The notes: generated from the letters alone by a model not told the origin. A stretch of 5,309 bases of DNA from an uncultured Veillonella sp. (GCA_900556785.1 USQK01000080.1:1-5309), one strand, 5' to 3'. Counted from the first letter of the stretch, positions 1-5,254 are shown. A program made the numbers and translations.

Positions 1-42
1 GCGTTGTGGATTACGCAAAATAATATGCTATAAGCGATAAGT
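1..42 (+). other. Possible 3' end of an unseen upstream gene
   Basis: All three forward frames are closed by stop codons in the first 40 bases (21-23, 31-33 and 38-40), just before a hairpin terminator at 43. The window therefore probably begins in the last codons, or just past the end, of a + strand gene. The readable tails are only 6 to 12 residues (for example VVDYAK, ALWITQNNML), too short to identify a family or choose the frame. Confidence 0.25.
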
Positions 43-78
43 ATAGGCTGCAATGATTTCATTGCAGCCTATTATTAT
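43..78 (+). terminator. Rho-independent terminator of the upstream gene
   Basis: A perfect 13-bp stem (43-55 pairs with 60-72) closes on a 4-nt ATTT loop and has a GC-rich core (GGCTGC/GCAGCC). The tail after the stem is U-rich but interrupted (TATTATC), so it is not a textbook U run. The position, after the last forward stop codons and before the dnaG leader, suits termination of an upstream + strand gene. It separates that gene from the dnaG-rpoD unit. Confidence 0.65.
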
Positions 79-93
79 CAAATTTCATTTGCA

Positions 94-99
94 TATAAT
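94..99 (+). promoter_or_regulatory. Candidate -10 box for the dnaG-rpoD unit
   Basis: A perfect TATAAT lies at 94-99, after the upstream terminator and 180 nt before the dnaG start. No good -35 is present: the hexamer at 72-77, TTATTA, matches only 3 of 6 at a 16-nt spacing. A TG lies at 90-91, one base too far upstream for a canonical extended -10. If used, transcription would start near 106 and the mRNA would begin almost directly with the inverted repeat at 109-164. In A/T-rich DNA such hexamers also arise by chance. Confidence 0.4.
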
Positions 100-108
100 C
101 TAAAGATA

Positions 109-164
109 CGGAGTATAGGAATCCTTATGTATTTAGTTTCATAGATAAGGATTCCTATGATTCG
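109..164 (+). repeat. Long inverted repeat in the dnaG leader
   Basis: A perfect 14-bp inverted repeat (115-128 with 145-158) contains the core AGGAATCCT/AGGATTCCT. Outwards it extends through a U-G pair (114/159), a mismatch (113/160) and four more pairs (109-112 with 161-164, one of them G-U). Inwards, after a G/G mismatch, three A/U pairs (130-132 with 141-143) leave an 8-nt loop. The following DNA is T-rich but only reaches five T in a row at 172-176. It could be a second terminator in tandem, a 5' mRNA stabilising hairpin for dnaG, or a protein-binding palindrome. The sequence does not decide between these. Confidence 0.7.
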
Positions 165-209
165 TATTTGATTTTTGTATTAATTTAATAATTTAACTAA
201 TTAAAATCT

Positions 210-239
210 TTTACAAATAGAGGATTTTTTATTTGTATA
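210..239 (+). promoter_or_regulatory. Weak promoter-like site and hairpin before dnaG
   Basis: TTTACA (210-215) matches 5 of 6 bases of the -35 consensus. At spacings of 17 to 18 nt the -10 candidates are poor (TTGTAT at 233-238 or TGTATA at 234-239). The same bases form a hairpin: TACAAATA (212-219) pairs perfectly with TATTTGTA (230-237), with three further weak pairs inside and a 4-nt loop. If it is a promoter, transcription would begin about 245, leaving a leader of some 34 nt that includes the dnaG ribosome binding site. It is followed by an alternating AT run at about 243-259. Confidence 0.28.
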
Positions 240-263
240 TCGAATTAATATATATATATGGGG

Positions 264-270
264 AAGGAGG
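264..270 (+). promoter_or_regulatory. Shine-Dalgarno site that fixes the dnaG start
   Basis: AAGGAGG lies 8 nt before the ATG at 279, ideal spacing and a full match to the 16S 3' end. The upstream in-frame ATG at 258 lies before this site and has only an AT run upstream, so the seven-codon extension MGKEALA is rejected as a start. Confidence 0.92.
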
Positions 271-278
271 CGTTGGCT

Positions 279-2051
279 ATGAGCAGATATTTTGAAAATG
301 AATTGATTGAACAAATCAAAGATGCTAATGATATCGTATCAGTTATATCCGAGCATGTAGCCTTAAAGAAACGGGGCAAGAACTATTGGGGTTGTTGTCC
401 ATTTCATAATGAAAAGACGCCGTCCTTTAGTGTTGCCCCTGAAAAGGGCTTTTATTATTGTTTTGGCTGTCATGCATCGGGGAATGTCATTAAATTCCTC
501 ATGGAACTAGAGCATTTAAGCTTTGTAGAGGTTCTAGAGCGGCTTGCTAATCGTGCTAATATTCCCTTGCCGGAGGCAAAACTTTCACCAGAACAACGAG
601 CTCGAGATGAACGACGAAAAAAACTATATGAAGCTTCTGAATTAGCAGCCACATTTTTCCATAACTGTCTCACACAAACCTCTATGGGAAAGGTGGGCCT
701 TGATTACTTAAAAAAACGGGGCCTTACAAAAGATACGATTGAAAAATTCAAATTAGGCTTTGCTCCAGATGGTTGGGATAAGTTGTATCGAGCCTTTCAC
801 GAACGTGGTATCGATGATTCTATTCTTTTGGAGTTGAATTTGGTCCGTAAAAACCAAAAGGGACAGTTTTACGATTTCTTTAGAAACCGAATTATGTTTC
901 CTATTATGGATGGTAAAGGTCGAGTAGTTGCCTTTGGTGGTCGTGTTATGGATGACAGCACGCCAAAATATTTAAACTCACCAGAATCAGCCATCTTTGA
1001 AAAGGGAAAACTATTATTTGCCTTTGATAAGGCTTATAAATCTATTCGTCAAGAGCGACAGGCTATCCTTGTAGAAGGGTATATGGACGTTATATCTGCT
1101 CATAACCATGGTGTTACTAATGTAGTAGCATCCTTGGGGACGGCTTATACACGAGATCATGGTCATATCTTAATGAGGCAGGCTGATGAAATTGTACTGG
1201 CCTATGATATGGATGGCGCAGGTCGTCAAGCAGCAGCTAGGGCTATAGAATTATTACAAAATACGGACTTTAAGGTGCGTGTTCTGGCTATGCCAGATGG
1301 TAAGGATCCAGATGATTATGTACGTAATCATGGAGGACAAGCATTTAAAGATTTAGTAGCTAAAGCGGTTAAGCCTCTTGATTATTTATTAAGTGAGTCT
1401 TTAATTAAACACGACACAAATGATACGGAAGGGAAGCAAGCTGTTATGGCTGATGTATTCCCATATATTGCTAATATAGATAGTCAAACACAACGGGATG
1501 ATGCTCTAAAGACATTGGCATTACCACTATGGCTTGATAATAGTAGTATTTTTAGATATTTCCGAGACTATGTAAAAAAAGGACAAATTGAATTGGTTGA
1601 TACTGCGTCTGCACCGTTGCCAACACAGGATTTACCTAAAGGTGATGCAGAAAAATTATTGTCCTTAGCCTTTACAGATGGTGAAGTGTTACAACATATG
1701 ATGAGCTATTTGCCATTAGAAGACTTTGAAAAAATTGAATATCGAGGTATAATAGAAAAGATATTCACCTTATTTAAACAAGAAGGTCGTCTAGATGATA
1801 CTGCCATTCAATCTGTTTTATCCCCATCGGAGTATGATATTTACTCTAGATTGGTTGTTATGAGTGACGATGAATATAAGGTACAAGTGCCTGGATTAAT
1901 CCGCAAGATAAGGCTTCATTCATTGCGTGAACAGTATAAAGCGCATTCAATTATGGCGGATCAATTAAAACGGGCAGGAGATTCGACATTTATTAGCGAA
2001 TTACATAAGTGTCAGGAAATACAGAACTTAATTAGAGAATGGTCTAAGTAA
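279..2051 (+). CDS. dnaG: DNA primase DnaG
   Basis: This is bacterial replicative primase (590 aa), which makes RNA primers for the lagging strand and is recruited by the DnaB helicase at the fork. The N-terminal CHC2 zinc-binding domain has ligands C40, H43, C61 and C64 (CPFH, then CFGC). The catalytic core follows, with RNRIMFPI (203-210), FGGRVM (219-224), PKYLNSPE (229-236), the TOPRIM glutamate in VEGYMD (E266) and the metal-binding DMD (D310, D312). PDGKDPDDYV (339-348) ends this core. The rest, about 430-590, is divergent and corresponds to the helicase-binding domain. Length is normal for the family (about 580-600 aa) and no key residue is missing. It is the first gene of a two-gene unit with rpoD, which starts 23 nt downstream, as in many Firmicutes. 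The start is set by AAGGAGG at 264-270. Confidence 0.98.
   Translation: MSRYFENELIEQIKDANDIVSVISEHVALKKRGKNYWGCCPFHNEKTPSFSVAPEKGFYYCFGCHASGNVIKFLMELEHLSFVEVLERLANRANIPLPEAKLSPEQRARDERRKKLYEASELAATFFHNCLTQTSMGKVGLDYLKKRGLTKDTIEKFKLGFAPDGWDKLYRAFHERGIDDSILLELNLVRKNQKGQFYDFFRNRIMFPIMDGKGRVVAFGGRVMDDSTPKYLNSPESAIFEKGKLLFAFDKAYKSIRQERQAILVEGYMDVISAHNHGVTNVVASLGTAYTRDHGHILMRQADEIVLAYDMDGAGRQAAARAIELLQNTDFKVRVLAMPDGKDPDDYVRNHGGQAFKDLVAKAVKPLDYLLSESLIKHDTNDTEGKQAVMADVFPYIANIDSQTQRDDALKTLALPLWLDNSSIFRYFRDYVKKGQIELVDTASAPLPTQDLPKGDAEKLLSLAFTDGEVLQHMMSYLPLEDFEKIEYRGIIEKIFTLFKQEGRLDDTAIQSVLSPSEYDIYSRLVVMSDDEYKVQVPGLIRKIRLHSLREQYKAHSIMADQLKRAGDSTFISELHKCQEIQNLIREWSK
1726..1753 (+). promoter_or_regulatory. 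Promoter-like sequence inside dnaG, facing rpoD
   Basis: TTGAAA (1726-1731) and TATAAT (1748-1753) are separated by 16 nt, matching 11 of 12 bases of the housekeeping sigma consensus. A start near 1760 would give a transcript with about 315 nt before the rpoD GTG codon. Internal promoters in dnaG that drive the sigma gene are known in other bacteria, such as the E. coli heat-shock promoter. The spacing is one base shorter than optimal, and chance matches occur in A/T-rich coding DNA, so this is a candidate only. Confidence 0.4.
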
Positions 2052-2074
2052 TATAATGTAAGAAGGAGAGCGCT

Positions 2075-3238
2075 GTGGCTAAGAAAGTACAAAAAAGTCA
2101 AATAGAGGAGATTGTAGAACAACTTCTTGAAAAAGGCCGAAAAACCGGCGTGTTGACACAATCAGAGATTTCAGATGCTCTTCATGAGCAGACTGGACTT
2201 ACTGCGGAACAATTAGACGATATTTATACTACATTTGGTAAATTAAATATTGAAGTAGTGGCTGATATCGACAGTGAGGATGCGGACGCTCAGCCAATAG
2301 AACCAGAAGAAGAGGATGAAGAAGATACTCCTAATGAAAAGAATATCTCCATCGATTTAAGTGTAGACTCTGGTGTTAACATTGATGATCCTGTACGTAT
2401 GTATCTCAAGGAAATTGGTCGTGTCCCATTGCTTTCTGCAGATGAAGAAATCGTTTTAGCAAAGCAAATTGAAGCTGGCGCAGCAGAAGATGCTACATAT
2501 AAAGATATTCAACTTGCCAAAAAGGCTAAGAAAAAATTGGTAGATGCTAACTTGCGCTTAGTTGTAAGTATTGCAAAACGTTATGTAGGTCGCGGCATGT
2601 TATTCTTGGATTTGATTCAAGAAGGTAACTTGGGCCTTATTAAAGCTGTAGATAAGTTCGATTATACAAAGGGTTATAAATTCTCCACATATGCTACATG
2701 GTGGATTCGTCAAGCTATTACTCGTGCTATTGCGGACCAAGCTCGTACGATTCGTATTCCTGTACATATGGTAGAAACAATCAATAAATTGATTCGTATT
2801 TCCAGACAATTATTGCAAGATAAAGGTCGTGAACCATTACCAGAAGAAATCGCAGAAGGTATGGGCATTACGGTAGAGCGCGTGCGTGAAATTCAAAAAA
2901 TCGCACAAGAGCCAGTATCATTGGAAACTCCAATTGGTGAAGAGGAAGACTCTCACTTGGGAGACTTTATTGAGGACCAAGATGCTATTGCTCCAGACGA
3001 TGCAGCTAGCTACATCTTATTACAAGAACAAATTGAAGATGTATTTACATGCTTAACTGACCGTGAGCAACAAGTATTGATCTTGCGCTTTGGTTTAAAG
3101 GACGGCAAACCTCGTACATTGGAAGAAGTAGGTCAACATTTCAATGTAACTCGTGAACGTATTCGTCAAATAGAAGGCAAAGCGCTTACTAAATTGCGCA
3201 ATCGTGGTAAACGCGATAAAATTAAAGACTTCTTATAA
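2075..3238 (+). CDS. rpoD: Principal RNA polymerase sigma factor RpoD (SigA)
   Basis: This is the housekeeping sigma-70 factor (387 aa), which directs core RNA polymerase to -35/-10 promoters. Region 1.1 occupies about 1-65, followed by an acidic linker (66-90, with EEEDEED). Region 1.2 begins at DDPVRMYLKEIG (104-115). Regions 2.1-2.4 contain NLRLVVSIAKRYVGRG, DLIQEGNLGLIKAVDKF and the -10 recognition and melting helix around YKFSTYATWWIRQAITRAI (201-219). Region 3 spans about 230-300. Region 4 carries the -35 helix-turn-helix, RTLEEVGQHFNVTRERIRQI (347-366). The length is typical of Firmicutes SigA. The start is GTG at 2075, 6 nt after AAGGAG (2063-2068), so the first residue is still Met. 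It lies 23 nt after dnaG and is probably co-transcribed; a strong terminator follows. The presence of region 1.1 and regions 1.2-4 separates it from alternative sigmas. Confidence 0.98.
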   Translation: MAKKVQKSQIEEIVEQLLEKGRKTGVLTQSEISDALHEQTGLTAEQLDDIYTTFGKLNIEVVADIDSEDADAQPIEPEEEDEEDTPNEKNISIDLSVDSGVNIDDPVRMYLKEIGRVPLLSADEEIVLAKQIEAGAAEDATYKDIQLAKKAKKKLVDANLRLVVSIAKRYVGRGMLFLDLIQEGNLGLIKAVDKFDYTKGYKFSTYATWWIRQAITRAIADQARTIRIPVHMVETINKLIRISRQLLQDKGREPLPEEIAEGMGITVERVREIQKIAQEPVSLETPIGEEEDSHLGDFIEDQDAIAPDDAASYILLQEQIEDVFTCLTDREQQVLILRFGLKDGKPRTLEEVGQHFNVTRERIRQIEGKALTKLRNRGKRDKIKDFL

Positions 3239-3253
3239 GATATTGAATCTCTT

Positions 3254-3299
3254 AAGGGTTGTAATGCAGTGTTCTCTAGCACTGTGTTACAGCCCTTTT
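3254..3299 (+). terminator. Strong rho-independent terminator of dnaG-rpoD
   Basis: An 18-bp stem pairs 3254-3271 with 3280-3297, enclosing an 8-nt loop (TTCTCTAG). Three pairs are G-U wobbles in the + strand RNA (3259/3292, 3265/3286, 3266/3285). On the opposite strand those would be A-C mismatches, so the structure favours + strand transcripts. TTTT (3296-3299) and then GTGTT follow. It begins 15 nt after the rpoD stop codon and ends the operon. Confidence 0.9.
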
Positions 3300-3300
3300 G

Positions 3301-3309
3301 TGTTATAAT
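3301..3309 (+). promoter_or_regulatory. Extended -10 motif directly after the rpoD terminator
   Basis: TGTTATAAT is a perfect extended -10 (TG, one base, TATAAT at 3304-3309). No -35 is recognisable because that position falls inside the terminator stem. If active, it would start a transcript near 3316 with a leader of about 150 nt before queD, including the whole 9-bp repeat block. It competes with a second candidate at 3395-3422. Confidence 0.35.
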
Positions 3310-3320
3310 AAAGGTTAGTA

Positions 3321-3407
3321 ATGTTTAAAATTATGATTATTTCTAATAGTTCTAATGACTCTATTAGTTTTATTAGTTTTACTAGCGCTAGAGTTATACA
3401 ATTATAG
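3321..3407 (+). CDS. Possible 28-codon leader ORF across 9-bp repeats
   Basis: An open frame starts at ATG 3321, with AAAGG (3310-3314) 6 nt upstream, and runs 28 codons to TAG 3405-3407; a second in-frame ATG lies at 3333. The peptide starts MFKIMIIS and then follows the 9-bp repeats in triplets (SNS, SND, SIS, FIS, FTS), so it is serine-rich. It contains two Asn AAT codons and one Asp GAC codon, which are read by queuosine-type tRNAs. That would be interesting before a queuosine operon, but the count is not above chance. If transcription began at the extended -10 at 3301-3309, the AAAGG would not be in the RNA. No family is recognised, and the frame may be an accident of the repeats. Confidence 0.15.
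   Translation: MFKIMIISNSSNDSISFISFTSARVIQL
3341..3385 (+). repeat. Five degenerate 9-bp tandem repeats before queD
   Basis: Five consecutive units are seen: TTCTAATAG, TTCTAATGA, CTCTATTAG, TTTTATTAG and TTTTACTAG, consensus roughly TTYTAWTAG. The array runs directly into the 10-bp palindrome CTAGCGCTAG (3382-3391). Because the units are partly self-complementary, the array can fold in several ways, such as CTAATAG (3343-3349) with CTATTAG (3361-3367). It lies between the rpoD terminator and queD. Possible roles are repeated operator half-sites, an RNA leader structure, or simple slippage-generated sequence. Confidence 0.6.
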
Positions 3408-3422
3408 AATCATCGATATAAT
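3395..3422 (+). promoter_or_regulatory. Candidate promoter for queD-queE
   Basis: TATAAT at 3417-3422 is a perfect -10. Sixteen bases upstream, TATACA (3395-3400) matches 4 of 6 bases of the -35 consensus. Transcription would start near 3429, leaving about 39 nt before the queD ATG. The CTAGCGCTAG palindrome lies just upstream of the -35 and could be an operator. I found no preQ1 riboswitch-like sequence in the short leader that this promoter would give. Confidence 0.42.
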
Positions 3423-3457
3423 CTGATAGTAATATATTGAAATGTAATGAAGGATTT

Positions 3458-3463
3458 AGGAGA
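3458..3463 (+). promoter_or_regulatory. Shine-Dalgarno site that fixes the queD start
   Basis: AGGAGA lies 4 nt before the ATG at 3468. The alternative in-frame ATG at 3447 has no ribosome binding site upstream and would add MKDLGDT, which does not look like a QueD N terminus. Confidence 0.8.
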
Positions 3464-3467
3464 TACA

Positions 3468-3806
3468 ATGTTTACAGTTACTAAACGTTTAGAGGTAAGT
3501 GCATCTCATCAATTAAAACTAGATTATCCTAGCAAGTGTCAAAATCTACATGGACATAATTGGATTATTACTGTCCATGCTCGTTCTGAAGAATTAGATC
3601 ATAATGGCATGGTTATTGACTTTACTATTATTAAAGAAAAGATTCACGGCCGCTTAGATCATCGTCATATCAATGATGTATTAGGCGATATCAATCCTAC
3701 GGCTGAAAATATGGCGAAATGGATTGCCGATGAGTTAGGACCGAAATGTTTTAAAGTAGAGGTTCAAGAGTCTGAAGGGAACACGGCTATTTATGAACGT
3801 GATTGA
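3468..3806 (+). CDS. queD: 6-carboxy-5,6,7,8-tetrahydropterin synthase QueD
   Basis: QueD is a cytosolic zinc enzyme of the PTPS fold that converts 7,8-dihydroneopterin triphosphate to 6-carboxytetrahydropterin, the second step of queuosine base synthesis. Numbered from the ATG at 3468 (112 aa), the zinc histidines are H14 (SASH) and H28 and H30 (LHGH). The catalytic cysteine is C24 in C-x3-HGH, which marks QueD rather than eukaryotic-type PTPS. The D64-H65 pair (LDHRHIND), PTAEN (77-81) and the pterin-binding glutamate E101 (VQESEGN) are also in place. At 112 residues it is a little shorter than the 121 aa of E. coli QueD but seems complete. Its last 14 nt overlap queE, which implies co-transcription and probably coupled translation. 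It lies downstream of a repeat-rich leader. Confidence 0.93.
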   Translation: MFTVTKRLEVSASHQLKLDYPSKCQNLHGHNWIITVHARSEELDHNGMVIDFTIIKEKIHGRLDHRHINDVLGDINPTAENMAKWIADELGPKCFKVEVQESEGNTAIYERD

Positions 3807-4536
3807 GATTTTCGGCTCCATTGATGGGGAGGGTAGTCGACAAGGCTTATTGACAACATTCTTGCGTCTTCATGACTGCAATATCCGCTGTTCATATTGT
3901 GATACCACTTATAGTTATGGCATTGATAGTACTTTCACAGATATGACCGTACAAGAGGTAGCTGATGCTATTGAAAGTTTAGGCAATCATCGAATTACCA
4001 TAACTGGTGGTGAGCCACTATTACAAGAAGCTGCTGTAGTGGAGCTAATCGATGAATTAAATCGTCGTAAATCTACTAAACTAGAGGATAAATCGTGTAC
4101 TGTTAAAAAATCGACTGTGAGAAATGAATTATCTGAAGGCACTCAAGGTGTATTAGCTGATGAAAGTCCTTACGATTTCAATATTGAAACGAATGGCACC
4201 ATTATACCGAGCTTTCACAGAGACAATGTGTGGTTTACCTACGATTACAAGACGCCATCATCTTTGGCAGAAGAGTCTATGGATTTAGATATATTCAAAG
4301 TTTCTACAAGACAAGATTTAATTAAATTTGTAGTAGGTTCTGTAGAGGACTTGGACTGTATGCGTCGTATCATTAATGAACATCCTACAAAGGCTCAAAT
4401 TTATGTATCCCCTGTGTGGGGAAAAATTGAAGCAGCATCCATTATCGATTATATGAAAATATATAATTTACAGAATGTACGATTCCAACTGCAAATTCAT
4501 AAATTTGTATGGGATCCAGATGCGAAAGGTGTATAG
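3793..4536 (+). CDS. queE: 7-carboxy-7-deazaguanine synthase QueE
   Basis: This is a radical SAM enzyme that contracts the ring of 6-carboxytetrahydropterin to 7-carboxy-7-deazaguanine (CDG), the third step of queuosine base synthesis. The [4Fe-4S] cluster motif is C29-x3-C33-x2-C36 (CNIRCSYC), preceded by EIFGSIDGEG (5-14), which is typical of QueE. The SAM-binding TGGEP lies at 71-75, NIETNGT at 130-136 and YDYKTPSS at 150-157. The C terminus is FQLQIHKFVWDPDAKGV, a family signature. At 247 aa it is longer than most QueE (about 210-225) because of roughly 33 extra residues between TGGEPL and NIETNG (about 93-126). The ATG lies inside the end of queD (14-nt overlap). AAGGGA is 12 nt upstream, a long spacing, so translational coupling to queD is likely. 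A GTG two codons later is a less likely start. Confidence 0.93.
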   Translation: MNVIEIFGSIDGEGSRQGLLTTFLRLHDCNIRCSYCDTTYSYGIDSTFTDMTVQEVADAIESLGNHRITITGGEPLLQEAAVVELIDELNRRKSTKLEDKSCTVKKSTVRNELSEGTQGVLADESPYDFNIETNGTIIPSFHRDNVWFTYDYKTPSSLAEESMDLDIFKVSTRQDLIKFVVGSVEDLDCMRRIINEHPTKAQIYVSPVWGKIEAASIIDYMKIYNLQNVRFQLQIHKFVWDPDAKGV

Positions 4537-4542
4537 TGTAGT

Positions 4543-4567
4543 TAGGATGTATCGAATCAGTATCCTA
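4543..4567 (+). other. Small hairpin in the queE-folE gap
   Basis: TAGGAT (4543-4548) pairs with ATCCTA (4562-4567). Two further G-U pairs (4549/4561, 4550/4560) leave a 9-nt loop. There is no U run after it, so it is not a terminator. The 88-nt gap also has TATGAT hexamers at 4579-4584 and 4594-4599 but no convincing -35, so folE is most simply read from the queD-queE transcript. The hairpin could be an RNA processing or stability element, or chance. Confidence 0.3.
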
Positions 4568-4624
4568 TGTAATCAAAGTATGATGCATTGAGATATGATG
4601 ACATCTTGATATAAAGGGGAAAAT

Positions 4625-5188
4625 ATGGATACAGAAAAAATAGAATCACTTATATATCAATTACTAGAAGCCTTGGGAGAGGACCCTAACCGAGAAGGCT
4701 TACTGGAAACACCAAAGCGCGTAGCACAAATGATGGAAGAAGTATATGAAGGGATTCAGTATACAAATGCAGAGATTGCTGAAATGTATGGCAAGACCTT
4801 TGCAGTTGATACAAATCAAATGGTAGTAGTAAAGGATATTACTTGCTTCTCTCATTGCGAGCATCATATGGCGCTCATGTATGATATGAGCATTAGTATC
4901 GGTTATATTCCGAAAGGTCGAGTTATTGGCTTATCTAAGATTCCTCGCATTGCAGAAATGTGTTGTAAGCGTTTGCAATTGCAAGAGAAAATCGGAGAAG
5001 ATATAGCTGAGGTAATCTCTTTAGCAACAGGCTCTGAAGATGTGATTGTTCATATTACATCCTCTCATAGCTGTATGAGTGCACGGGGCATTAAATCTAC
5101 CGATAGTCAAACGACGACACTGGCTACAAAAGGTGTGTTCAACGAAGACAATATGATTCATCGTTTTATGCTCATGAAACAGTCATAG
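4625..5188 (+). CDS. folE: GTP cyclohydrolase I FolE (type IA)
   Basis: FolE hydrolyses GTP to 7,8-dihydroneopterin triphosphate plus formate, the entry step for folate and also for queuosine through QueD. It is a cytosolic homodecamer in characterised members. The protein (187 aa) has the N-terminal signature EDPNREGLLETPKRVA (19-34). The zinc ligands C78 and H81 (CEHH) and C150 (HSC) are present, with catalytic H80 and H148. VIGLSKIPRIA (100-110), RLQLQE (116-121) and ARGIK (153-157) complete the substrate site. CEHHMALMYD and KRLQLQE replace the CEHHLLPF and KRPQLQE of B. subtilis; I recall this variant from clostridial FolE. All zinc ligands are kept, so a zinc-dependent IA enzyme is expected. 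The start has AAGGGG (4614-4619) 5 nt upstream. It lies 88 nt after queE, same strand, with no terminator between. Confidence 0.96.
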   Translation: MDTEKIESLIYQLLEALGEDPNREGLLETPKRVAQMMEEVYEGIQYTNAEIAEMYGKTFAVDTNQMVVVKDITCFSHCEHHMALMYDMSISIGYIPKGRVIGLSKIPRIAEMCCKRLQLQEKIGEDIAEVISLATGSEDVIVHITSSHSCMSARGIKSTDSQTTTLATKGVFNEDNMIHRFMLMKQS

Positions 5189-5202
5189 AAATACGGTGTG
5201 CC

Positions 5203-5232
5203 TTGACTTAGTACTAGCCTATTCGGTATAAT
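5203..5232 (+). promoter_or_regulatory. Strong promoter for the tRNA gene
   Basis: TTGACT (5203-5208) and TATAAT (5227-5232) are separated by 18 nt, matching 11 of 12 consensus bases. The expected start, near 5239, lies about 15 nt before the mature tRNA 5' end, leaving a short leader for RNase P to remove. The promoter begins only 14 nt after the folE stop, and no folE terminator is visible, so some folE transcripts may read into the tRNA. Confidence 0.8.
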
Positions 5233-5254
5233 TAATGAGCTAGAAACTAACTGT

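Noticed and set aside
5..13. TGTGGATTA as a DnaA box (8 of 9 bases on the minus strand)
   Set aside because: It is a single imperfect copy, probably at the end of an upstream gene, with no cluster of boxes or dnaA/dnaN nearby, so there is no case for an origin.
258..278. Upstream in-frame ATG for dnaG adding MGKEALA
   Set aside because: The ideal AAGGAGG (264-270) lies inside this extension and serves the ATG at 279; nothing resembling a ribosome binding site precedes 258.
233..295. Short TTG-initiated frame through the dnaG ribosome binding site as a leader peptide
   Set aside because: It has a rare start codon, no spaced ribosome binding site and AT-run codons; it is not supportable.
470..673. 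67-residue minus-strand open frame inside dnaG
   Set aside because: It is antisense to the conserved zinc-binding and linker region of dnaG, resembles no family I know, and is a shadow of the real gene.
2052..2057. TATAAT between dnaG and rpoD as an rpoD promoter
   Set aside because: Transcription would start near 2064, inside the AAGGAG ribosome binding site (2063-2068), and no acceptable -35 exists (TTAATT at best).
2600..2809. 69-residue minus-strand open frame inside rpoD
   Set aside because: It is antisense to the highly conserved sigma region 2, so its openness follows from rpoD codon use.
3447..3467. Upstream in-frame ATG for queD adding MKDLGDT
   Set aside because: No ribosome binding site precedes it, while AGGAGA lies just before the ATG at 3468, which also gives the normal QueD N terminus.
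3408..3467. preQ1 riboswitch in front of queD
   Set aside because: I looked for the compact preQ1-I pattern (short G/C stem with A-rich tail ending in AAAAACTA) on the + strand here and in 3300-3407 and found none; the AAAACTAA-like words occur only on the minus strand, as part of the repeat array.
4588..4615. TTGAGA-16-TATAAA as a folE promoter
   Set aside because: The start would fall at about 4622, three bases before the ATG, with the ribosome binding site left out of the RNA.
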